This document shows positions 6,070 to 11,574 of a stretch of DNA of 11,574 nt, piece after piece; within the stretch, counting starts at the first letter, position 1, and each line of letters opens with the position of its first letter. Origin of the DNA: Actinomycetes bacterium (GTDB lineage: Bacteria; Actinomycetota; Acidimicrobiia; Acidimicrobiales; Palsa-688); NCBI GenBank assembly GCA_021827225.1, contig JAKAXG010000066.1, forward strand, positions 1 to 11,574, written 5' to 3'. A model generated the notes under the pieces. The model saw only the letters and a list, made by a program, of their open reading frames with translations. It was not told the DNA's origin and searched no databases. A program made the translations under genes and the position numbers.

Positions 6070-6290
6070 ATGCTCGGTTTGACCCTTGGTCATCGGCGGC
6101 TTCTTCATTTTCCGGCCCCAATCCCATCGCGGTCGTTCGCACCATCTTGGTCGGTGGGGCTGGAAGCCTCCGGGGTGGGGTCGTCGGCCGCTGGGTGTTC
6201 GGTTGGCGGTACCGCTACTCGGGACTACTGGCAGTTGTGGTGGCGGGGGTCTTCACCGCTTTGATCGTCTACGTCATCGATGGCCGGTAG
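6070..6290 (+). pseudogene. Frameshifted small membrane protein, GlsB/YeaQ/YmgE-like
   Basis: No single frame gives a full protein, but three consecutive pieces do. ATG at 6070 (MLGLT) has GGAGGAG at 6051-6057. Dropping one C from the run 6083-6085 leads into LVIGGFFIFR. Dropping one C from CCCC at 6116-6119 leads into PNPIAVVRTILVGGAGSL and on to the TAG at 6288-6290. The joined product would be 72 residues with two or three membrane segments. The GG..GRWVFG segment and the final hydrophobic helix (LLAVVVAGVFTALIVYVI) resemble the GlsB/YeaQ/YmgE transglycosylase-associated family, small stress-related membrane proteins. The last 47 codons (6147-6290) are intact and could be read alone from a TTG, without an obvious ribosome site. 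Both shifts fall in C runs, so assembly error is as likely as real decay. The next gene downstream is csbD-like, a fitting stress partner. Confidence 0.42.
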
Positions 6291-6339
6291 CGCCGGTCCT
6301 CCGGATACGGAAGTGACAGGGTCTGGGGATAATGAAGGT

Positions 6340-6359
6340 AGCGGCTCACCGGAGCCGCT
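6340..6359 (+). promoter_or_regulatory. Hairpin in the leader of the CsbD gene
   Basis: AGCGGCTC (6340-6347) and GAGCCGCT (6352-6359) form a perfect 8-bp stem with the 4-base loop ACCG. It ends 7 bases before the AGGAGG ribosome site (6367-6372). It leaves that site free, and there is no T-run, so it is unlikely to be a terminator of the upstream gene. It may stabilise the mRNA 5' end or act as a control element. Confidence 0.4.
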
Positions 6360-6380
6360 CCGACACAGGAGGTATGGATC

Positions 6381-6554
6381 GTGGGAGTCATGGACAAGTT
6401 CAAGGACAAGCTGCAGACCATGAGGGGGAAGGCCAAGGAGGAGACCGGCCGGGCCGCAGGTGATCCGTACCTGAGGGACAAGGGGAAGGCCGAGCAGGTG
6501 AGCGGCGACCTGAAGCAGGCCGGAGAGAAGGTCAAGGACGCCTTCAAGCACTGA
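6381..6554 (+). CDS. CsbD-family stress protein
   Basis: 57 residues, very Lys/Glu/Asp-rich and without hydrophobic segments. It carries the core pattern of the CsbD family (KFKDKLQTMRGKAKEETGR, DPYLRDKGKAEQVSG, DLKQAGEKVKDAFK). Family members are small, intrinsically flexible proteins induced under general stress (for example under sigma B in Bacillus); their exact role is unknown. The start is chosen from the perfect AGGAGG at 6367-6372 with 8 bases of spacing to the GTG at 6381; the ATG at 6390 would be 17 bases away. A possible -10-like GATAAT lies at 6328-6333, but no good -35 box was found. It follows the GlsB-like gene by 90 bases on the same strand. Confidence 0.88.
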   Translation: MGVMDKFKDKLQTMRGKAKEETGRAAGDPYLRDKGKAEQVSGDLKQAGEKVKDAFKH

Positions 6555-6560
6555 AAAACC

Positions 6561-6583
6561 GGGGCGTCCGCCTCGATCGCCCC
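6561..6583 (+). terminator. Weak terminator-like stem after the CsbD gene
   Basis: GGGGCG (6561-6566) can pair with CGCCCC (6578-6583) across an 11-base loop, starting 7 bases after the CsbD stop. There is no T-run behind it, so it may only slow transcription or protect the 3' end. Confidence 0.25.
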
Positions 6584-6641
6584 CGAAGGTTCCGGCCTGC
6601 TCGGCGGTGGTGACTGTCTCTCGAAGCCAGGCTTCCGCTAC

Positions 6642-6671
6642 GACGGTGTCTGCGGGGACGGTGTCTGCGGG
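6642..6671 (+). repeat. Perfect tandem duplication of 15 bp
   Basis: GACGGTGTCTGCGGG occurs twice back to back (6642-6656 and 6657-6671) in the non-coding gap between the convergent CsbD and PhoH genes. Probably a simple slippage duplication. Confidence 0.9.
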
Positions 6672-6763
6672 GCCACTGCTTTGGTCGCGTACCGGTACCT
6701 TTTGTCCAGGATCCGGACCTGGTGCAGATCCGGGTCGTCCGGGTGGTCTCCTCTCGAGCGCCG

Positions 6764-8158
6764 TCAGAGGAGTTCGGTGGCCAGGTCGGCCGCGGGGGAT
6801 CGTTCTCCCTTGGTGAGGACCAGGTGCCCGAAGAGGGGCTGGCCGGAGAAGCGGTCGGCGAGGATGGACAGCGCCGAGGTGCGTTCCGACACGAAGGGGT
6901 TGTCGATCTGGGAGACGTCTCCGACGAATACCACCTTCGAGCCTTCTCCCAGGCGGGTCAGGATGGTCTTGAGGACCAGGGCCTCGGCTGATTGCATCTC
7001 GTCGCAGATGATGAAGGTGCGCTGCAGGGACCGGCCTCGCAGATAGGTGACCGGCTGCATGTCTATGTGGCCGCGCTCGACGAGCATTTCGAGGTCCTTG
7101 CGGGCTTCCACCCTGGACTTGTCCTCGCGCAGGGCGGTCATGGTGTCCTCGACCATGGAGAACCACGGCTCGAGCTTCTCCCTCAACTGGCCGGGCAGGA
7201 AGCCGACTTCCTGGCGTCCGACGGGGTACATGGGCCGGATGATCATCAGCCGGTCGTAGCGGTGGGGTCGTTCCAGCACCTGCTCCAAGCCGGCGGCGAT
7301 CGCCAGCGCCGTCTTACCCGTACCGGCCCGGCCGGACAGGCCGCAGATGGGCACGTCGGGGTCCAAAAGCAGGTCCAGTGCGAAGCGCTGTTCTTTGGAG
7401 CGGGGCCGGAGGCCCCACGCCTCGTGGTCGCTTCGCAGCAGTCTCACCCCCTCGCTGTAGCGGCGCACGAGGGCCGATGACCGTCCGGCTACGAGCACAC
7501 CAAACTCGTTCAGCTTCAGGGGGGCGAGGGAATCGGCGTCCGAGGGTGCCATCGCGTGGAAGGCGACGAAGTGTTTGTCGTATACGGTGGATATGAGGTC
7601 GCCGCTGACTTGCGCCTCGCGCCAGCCGGGGTGAGCTTCGGTGTGGAAACCCGGGCGGGTCTGGACGTACTCGTCGGCCTGCAGGCCCAGGGCCGCCGCC
7701 TTCAGACGCAGGTTCACGTCCGCCGAGACGAGCCGGACCGGCCGGCCGTCGGCCAGACCGAGGGCGGCGGCCAGGATGCGGTTGTCGGACTTGGCTACGT
7801 CGAGGCCGAGGTGCTCGACCTTCTCCAGTTTCTGGCCGTTTATCACCACCCGCAGGGTCCCACCCCCCGGCAGAGGCACCGGGTTGCGCAGATCGTGCTC
7901 GGCGCTGACGGTGCGCAGCTCTTCCAGGGTGCGCGCCACGGTACGAGCGGCGCGCCCTACCTCGTCGAGGCGGGACTTCTGGTTGTCCAGTTCCTCGATG
8001 ACCTTCAGCGGTATCACCACCTCTGCCGGCGCGAAGGAGAAGATGGACTCCGGGTCGGCGAGCAGCACGCTCGTGTCCAGCACGACGGTGGCGCAGACTG
8101 CGCCTGGTGCCGGCACGGTCGCCTCTACGAAGGGTATGGGGTCAGTCGCCAGAGCCAT
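6764..8158 (-). CDS. PhoH2-type protein: PIN domain fused to PhoH ATPase
   Basis: 464 residues from an ATG at 8158 with a GAGG motif upstream. The N-terminal PIN RNase domain (about 22-165) shows VVLDTSVLLADP with D28, IEELDNQK with E55/E56, KSDNRILAAA with D125 and VSADVNLRLKA with D147, the acidic residues expected to hold the metal ions. The C-terminal PhoH ATPase domain (about 250-464) has the Walker A motif GRAGTGKT (276-283), Walker B-like IICDEMQ (383-389), VFVGDVSQID and the closing KGERSPAADLA. PhoH2 proteins are ATP-dependent RNA helicase/RNases. In mycobacteria they are encoded with a small antitoxin, PhoAT, whose gene overlaps the phoH2 start. No credible antitoxin frame was found upstream here, so the gene seems to stand alone. 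The usual DEAQN box reads DEMQS, a mild variant. Confidence 0.93.
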   Translation of the reverse strand: MALATDPIPFVEATVPAPGAVCATVVLDTSVLLADPESIFSFAPAEVVIPLKVIEELDNQKSRLDEVGRAARTVARTLEELRTVSAEHDLRNPVPLPGGGTLRVVINGQKLEKVEHLGLDVAKSDNRILAAALGLADGRPVRLVSADVNLRLKAAALGLQADEYVQTRPGFHTEAHPGWREAQVSGDLISTVYDKHFVAFHAMAPSDADSLAPLKLNEFGVLVAGRSSALVRRYSEGVRLLRSDHEAWGLRPRSKEQRFALDLLLDPDVPICGLSGRAGTGKTALAIAAGLEQVLERPHRYDRLMIIRPMYPVGRQEVGFLPGQLREKLEPWFSMVEDTMTALREDKSRVEARKDLEMLVERGHIDMQPVTYLRGRSLQRTFIICDEMQSAEALVLKTILTRLGEGSKVVFVGDVSQIDNPFVSERTSALSILADRFSGQPLFGHLVLTKGERSPAADLATELL

Positions 8159-8636
8159 CAGAAACCTCGTTCGCTAGACCTCCGAGGCGAAGCCCCGGAT
8201 CGACGACATGACTGCGCCGGGACAACCGGCACGGTTGAGGTGCACCGACCGATTCGCCGCCGAGCGCCGTGGTGGCCGCTCTGGCAGGCGGCATGGGAAG
8301 CCGTGCTGGGGCTCCCGGGCCTCGAACGCCAGCGTCTGCAGGAGTTGTCGCCAACGGCTGCGACAGTACCCGGGGAAACCGCCCGCCGGGCGGATGCAGC
8401 GTCGACCCGGCTCTGTGCTGCGGGATCGAACGGGCGATGTGGTGCGGGGATGGCATTCTTGGTCATGAGCCGGGTCATCATCGGACAGACCGGCCAGGAG
8501 ACCCGGCCCGACAACCCTCACGAACGACACGAGCCGAACACGCAACCGGCCGAAGCCGACCCGCTGCGGCCTTCCTGTGAGAGACCGGCGAGCGTTGTGC
8601 TCACGACGCGAGACCGACCCCGACCCCGATTCTCGC
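8159..8636. other. 478-base stretch without a credible gene
   Basis: Between the PhoH2 start and the metallophosphoesterase stop. Open frames cross it on both strands (minus 8158-8514 and 8174-8545; plus frames continuing into the neighbours). They are Arg/Pro/Ser-rich, lack ribosome sites and show no motifs, as expected of GC-rich non-coding DNA. No tRNA-like T-loop, repeat array or transposase fragment was seen. It should hold the PhoH2 promoter, but no convincing box pair was identified. It is unusually long for this gene-dense window and may contain decayed sequence. Confidence 0.4.
8608..8636 (-). terminator. Hairpin directly after the metallophosphoesterase stop
   Basis: On the minus strand GCGAGA (8636-8631) pairs with TCTCGC (8613-8608) around a 17-base loop containing two GGGGTC units. 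It begins immediately after the TAA (8639-8637). No T-run follows, so it would be a non-canonical terminator or 3'-end stabiliser. Confidence 0.3.
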
Positions 8637-9728
8637 TTACCTGGCCGCGTCGGAGTGCTGCGTCTCCTTTCGGCTGCGGCTGCGGCCGCTGCGGGGCCTG
8701 GTCAGGGTGAAGCTGTCGAAGACGCTGTAGTCGGGGGTCGGGGAGCCTCTGTCACCGGTGGTCGGGTTGGTGGGGTCGGCGCCGGGGGCGTGCAGATAGG
8801 TGACGCGGATGGTGGTCTTCTCGGCGTCGGCGGATCCGGGGTCCACGTCGAAGACGGCGATGCCGTATCCGGTGCTGGTGTCGCGCACCGCTGACCACAC
8901 TGCGTCCTCGCGGGCGTCGGCGCCGGGACGGGTGTACACGCCGGGAGTGGAAGTCCGGGTGGGGGCGTTGCGCTTGGTGATCACCTTGGCTTCCACTTGG
9001 CCGTCGGCGCGGTCGTAGCCGTAGTCGTCGAGCGGGGCGCTGGTGCCTCCGCAGCCGAGCACCATGTGAACGGTGCCCTTGGTGCTGTCGATCTCGCCGC
9101 GGTTGGCGGTCGTGACCGGGATAGGGCGCAGGGTGTCGAGCGGGGCGTTGGTGGCGGCGTCCCAGCCGACGTTGTGCTCCACGCCGCGGACGGGATGGGA
9201 CCGCTCGTAGTCGTGGTCGTGGCCGCAGAGGACCAGGTCCACCTGGTAGCGGTCGAACAGGTCGAGCCATGCCTGGCGGATCCCGAGGTCGCAGCCGTTG
9301 CCGGTGACCGTGGAGCTGAGCGCGCACTGGTGCATCTGGACCACGATCCAGTCGATCGACTCGTCGGATCGGGCGCTGACGAGGGTTCTCTCCAGCCATG
9401 CGGTCTGCCGGCCGTTGCTGTAGCCGGTCACGTAGAGCGACGTGCCGGGCTGGATCGGTGGGTTCCCGGTGCTGGCGGAGGGGGTCAACGGGTCGGGGCC
9501 GGCGACGAATGCCGACAGGTCCTGGTAGATGACGTCGTCGGCGTCGAGTGACACGAACTGCACCGAGCCGATCCGGAACGAGTACCACCGGCCGTGTGGT
9601 CGAGTGGAGCGGGCCTTGGGGTACTGGTCCTGCGCCGCGAGGGGTTGGAACCTGCACATCTGCCGAGCAGGCCCCACATCGCGCCACTGTCGCCGACCGG
9701 CCACAGCCGTCGTCCTGTCCGCTGCCAC
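8637..9728 (-). CDS. N-terminally truncated purple-acid-phosphatase-like metallophosphoesterase (probable pseudogene)
   Basis: 363 codons from a GTG at 9728, the first possible start after an in-frame TAA at 9857-9855. From about residue 47 (GRWYSFRIGSVQFVSLDADDV) the sequence reads like the C-terminal half of secreted purple acid phosphatases. H133 (VVQMHQ) and H170/H172 in GHDHDYER are the expected late metal ligands, followed by GTVHMVLGCGGTSAPLD, DTSTGYGIAVFDVDPG and YSVFDSFTLTRPRS. The family's signal peptide, PAP N-terminal domain and first metal-ligand blocks (the Asp, GDxxY and GNHE motifs) are all missing. Residues 1-30 are unlike the family. Only about 370 bases separate this start from the next gene upstream, too little for the missing part. 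A complete member would be an exported phosphoesterase; this copy probably cannot assemble the di-metal site. The start position is uncertain. Confidence 0.75.
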   Translation of the reverse strand: MAADRTTAVAGRRQWRDVGPARQMCRFQPLAAQDQYPKARSTRPHGRWYSFRIGSVQFVSLDADDVIYQDLSAFVAGPDPLTPSASTGNPPIQPGTSLYVTGYSNGRQTAWLERTLVSARSDESIDWIVVQMHQCALSSTVTGNGCDLGIRQAWLDLFDRYQVDLVLCGHDHDYERSHPVRGVEHNVGWDAATNAPLDTLRPIPVTTANRGEIDSTKGTVHMVLGCGGTSAPLDDYGYDRADGQVEAKVITKRNAPTRTSTPGVYTRPGADAREDAVWSAVRDTSTGYGIAVFDVDPGSADAEKTTIRVTYLHAPGADPTNPTTGDRGSPTPDYSVFDSFTLTRPRSGRSRSRKETQHSDAAR

Positions 9729-9854
9729 GGCAGAGCCACCTGTCAGAAGACACGACGTTGAAAGCGGCCAGAACGCTCCCAGATGCCGAACCCCGTCGAG
9801 GTCACGCCCGTAGCCACGATTCTGGGCCGTCGCAATCCCGGGAGCGGTTGGAAG

Positions 9855-9959
9855 TTACCGCCGGCTAGCCGTGACGCGGGATCCCGTTGGGCGGTACCAG
9901 CGGTATTCGGCGTGCCATTCTGCGAGCGCGGCTAGTAGCACCACGATTCCGCCGATCAT
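9855..9959 (-). CDS. Possible small membrane peptide of 34 residues
   Basis: ATG at 9959 with AGGAG at 9973-9969 (9 bases of spacing), stop TAA at 9857-9855. The peptide starts with a hydrophobic helix (MIGGIVVLLAALAEW, about residues 1-15) followed by a short charged tail rich in Tyr, Trp and Arg (HAEYRWYRPTGSRVTASRR), with a positive end expected in the cytoplasm. It matches no family that I can name. It lies between the P-type ATPase gene and the truncated phosphoesterase on the same strand, and shares its frame with the open region upstream of the latter. It could be a genuine small membrane protein or a start fragment of a decayed gene. Confidence 0.4.
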   Translation of the reverse strand: MIGGIVVLLAALAEWHAEYRWYRPTGSRVTASRR

Positions 9960-10074
9960 CTGCTGTGGCTCCTGGACTGAGGCGATTGCATCTGCCCGGA
10001 GCGTACGACGGGCTGGTTACGCGGTCGCAGATTGTGGGTTAACGACGCACCAATTGCAGTTGAATTCTGCCGGC

Positions 10075-10093
10075 CTCCCCGGCAAGAGGGGAG
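10075..10093 (-). terminator. Hairpin after the P-type ATPase stop
   Basis: On the minus strand CTCCCC (10093-10088) and GGGGAG (10080-10075) form a 6-bp stem with a 7-base loop, 2 bases after the TAG at 10098-10096. The following bases are GGCCGGCAGAATTC with no T-run, so it is a GC-rich, imperfect terminator candidate. Confidence 0.35.
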
Positions 10094-10095
10094 TG

Positions 10096-11574
10096 CTATC
10101 GCAGGAGACTGGCGGTGAGCGCGGAAGCGGTGGACAGGCCTGATGCGGTGGCGGCGATGGTCCAGCCGACTGGTCCGAGGGGGCGGCAGTCGAAGAACTG
10201 GCTGAGGCCGGGGGTTTGGATGATGGTTATGAGCCCGGCGGCTGAGACCAGACTGCTGGCTGCGACCAGGGGGCTGCGCCGGCCGACGAGGAGGGTCTGT
10301 CCGAGTTGGGCGCCGACGAGCGTGGCGAGGGCGACGGTTCGGGCCCGGGTGGGGGTGCCCGTGAGGCGGGCGGCCAGCCACGCGGCGTAGGTGCCGCCGG
10401 CTGTGGCGGCGGCCCGGATGGCGACGTCGCGGGCGAGCTGTCCGGCGAGCGATGTCTCGGGGCCCTCTCTGGCCAGTTCGATGCTCGAGATCTGGGGAGG
10501 GCTGACGGCGAGGGCCATGGCCGGGGCGAGGTCGGTGAACAGGTTCACGGCCAGCAGCTGGCGGGCCGTGAGCGGAGGCCGGCCGCTGATCAGCGCCGCC
10601 CCGGTAGTGAAGGCGACCTCACCGAGGTTGCCGCCGAGGAGCAGGGCGAGGGCGTCGCGCACCGATGCCCACATGGCCCGACCCTCGATGATGGTGTCGA
10701 TGAGGACGTTCAGGTCTTCGAGGGTGACCACGAGGTCGGCGGCGTCCCTGGCCGCTGGGGTGGCTCTCGGCCCGAAGGCCACGCCGATCTGGGCCATTCG
10801 GATGGCCTGGGCGTCGTTGGCGCCGTCGCCAGTCATGGCGACCACCCGCCCAGAGCTTTGGAACGCGGACACGATCCGCACCTTGTCTGCGGGGGTGACG
10901 CGGGCGAAGACCGCTACCTCGTCGATGATCCGTTCGAGCCCGGCGTCGTCGATCTCGTTGAGCTGCGGTCCGGTTATGACCCGCCGGCCGTTGAGCAGCC
11001 CGAGGTCGCTGGCGATGGCTTCGGCGGTGCTGGGATGGTCCCCGGTGACCATCACGCAGTTGATGCCGGCCCCCCACAGCTTCTCCAGCGGGACGGCTGC
11101 GGTGGGCCTGGCGGCGTCGGCCACGCCGACGAAGCCCAGGAGCTCGAGCCGGTCGACCCGTTCGTCGTCGAGATCGCTTCGATCGGATGCCGCCCGCTCG
11201 GCGACGGCGAGCACTCGGAGGCCTCGACGAGCCAGACGCTCCACCTCTGCTCCGGCCCGCTCCCGAGCCGATTCATTGAGGGGGCCCGGTTGACCGTCCG
11301 GTTGGCGCCAGGTGGCGCAGCGGGGCAGAACCACCTCGGGTGCCCCCTTGACGCTCAGGAGCGCTCCGCGTGCCGCCAGGCCGATCACGGCGTGGTAGGC
11401 CCGGCCGGGCTCGAACGGGAGGGAGGCAGATTTCTGCCAGGCTGGCGCCCCGTGGGTGTGGTGGACCCGGGCCGCCATGGCGGCATCCACGATCGCCTGG
11501 TCCGTGGGGTGGGCCATGGCGTGGCCGCGGGGTCGGGGGGCGGCCCGATACGCGGCGGCCAGAATGGCTTTGCC
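10096..11574 (-). CDS. P2-like cation-transporting P-type ATPase, C-terminal part (5' end off the right edge)
   Basis: The frame is open to the window edge; 492 residues are visible, and the ATG at 11517 is internal because coding continues in frame before it. The order of motifs is the nucleotide-binding domain with FEPGRAYHAV and KGAPE, the hinge-side MVTGDHPSTAEAIA, DKVRIVSAFQ, then TGDGANDAQAI with the Mg-binding aspartates. The C-terminal membrane part follows, including GGNLGEV and VNLFTDLAPAMALAV, which match the M5 and M6 ion-site regions of P2-type pumps (Ca/Mg-like). The last about 130 residues hold the remaining helices. The phosphorylated aspartate motif DKTGT, the actuator domain and helices M1-M4 lie outside the window. 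The overall style recalls the actinobacterial CtpI/CtpH group, whose substrates are poorly defined. The transported ion cannot be told from this part. Confidence 0.92.
   Translation of the reverse strand, partial: GKAILAAAYRAAPRPRGHAMAHPTDQAIVDAAMAARVHHTHGAPAWQKSASLPFEPGRAYHAVIGLAARGALLSVKGAPEVVLPRCATWRQPDGQPGPLNESARERAGAEVERLARRGLRVLAVAERAASDRSDLDDERVDRLELLGFVGVADAARPTAAVPLEKLWGAGINCVMVTGDHPSTAEAIASDLGLLNGRRVITGPQLNEIDDAGLERIIDEVAVFARVTPADKVRIVSAFQSSGRVVAMTGDGANDAQAIRMAQIGVAFGPRATPAARDAADLVVTLEDLNVLIDTIIEGRAMWASVRDALALLLGGNLGEVAFTTGAALISGRPPLTARQLLAVNLFTDLAPAMALAVSPPQISSIELAREGPETSLAGQLARDVAIRAAATAGGTYAAWLAARLTGTPTRARTVALATLVGAQLGQTLLVGRRSPLVAASSLVSAAGLITIIQTPGLSQFFDCRPLGPVGWTIAATASGLSTASALTASLLR

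Noticed and set aside
5869..6108. 79-codon minus-strand frame just upstream of the BrkB-type gene
   Set aside because: Basic low-complexity sequence, no ribosome site, no recognisable family; it also overlaps the better-supported frameshifted membrane gene on the plus strand.
4811..6145. 444-codon minus-strand frame overlapping the BrkB-type gene
   Set aside because: Same strand, shifted frame; Arg/Pro-rich without hydrophobic pattern, while the BrkB frame has clear membrane helices and family motifs.
6642..6671. Tandem 15-bp units as the start of a CRISPR or regulatory array
   Set aside because: Only two copies, no spacers and no further units nearby; simple duplication is enough.
6225..7166. 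313-codon minus-strand frame spanning the CsbD gene and the end of phoH
   Set aside because: It is antisense to CsbD and a shifted frame of PhoH2; both of those have strong family evidence.
8159..8545. Minus-strand frames before PhoH2 as a PhoAT-type antitoxin
   Set aside because: They overlap or touch the PhoH2 start as an antitoxin gene might, but are Arg/Ser/Pro-rich with no AbrB-like or other antitoxin features and no ribosome site.
7556..8710. 384-codon plus-strand frame opposite PhoH2
   Set aside because: Antisense shadow with no motifs; the minus-strand PIN and PhoH motifs explain the sequence.
10391..11293. 300-codon plus-strand frame opposite the P-type ATPase
   Set aside because: Ala/Ser/Arg-rich antisense shadow; the minus strand carries KGAPE, TGD and TGDGxND motifs in order.

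Overview
The window is very GC-rich, uses GTG and TTG starts freely, and carries WXG100/type VII secretion genes, an ECF sigma factor paired with a CU044_5270-like membrane protein, PhoH2, CsbD and a P2-like ATPase. This gene set points to a chromosomal segment of an actinomycete (Actinomycetota). The genus cannot be told from the sequence alone. No tRNA, rRNA, CRISPR array or insertion sequence was seen.

Left part (1-1525, minus strand): a type VII secretion (ESX-like) cassette. A sigma70-like promoter with three imperfect upstream repeats leads into a WXG100 protein, a second small WXG100-like helical protein, and a long WxG-containing protein. The long one has the layout of the delivery domain of a polymorphic toxin and runs off the left edge before any C-terminal effector domain.

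Middle left (1599-3791, plus strand): a divergent operon of lipoprotein, SigE-family ECF sigma factor and single-pass membrane protein that is the probable anti-sigma or sensor partner. A close match to an ECF promoter (GGAACC-N16-CGTCTT) sits in front of it, so the sigma factor may control its own operon.

Middle (3826-5865, minus strand): a membrane protein with a TrkA-C/RCK_C domain and, upstream of it, a YihY/BrkB-family membrane protein. Next come two small plus-strand stress-type genes: a frameshifted GlsB-like membrane protein (6070-6290) and an intact CsbD-family gene (6381-6554). Neither has an unbroken reading frame of 60 codons.

Right part (6764-11574, minus strand): a PIN-PhoH ATPase (PhoH2 type), a roughly 480-base stretch without a credible gene, a metallophosphoesterase that has lost its N-terminal half, a likely 34-residue membrane peptide, and the C-terminal part of a P2-like cation ATPase entering from the right edge. 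The decayed or truncated pieces at 6070-6290 and 8637-9959 suggest that parts of this region are being eroded or have assembly errors.
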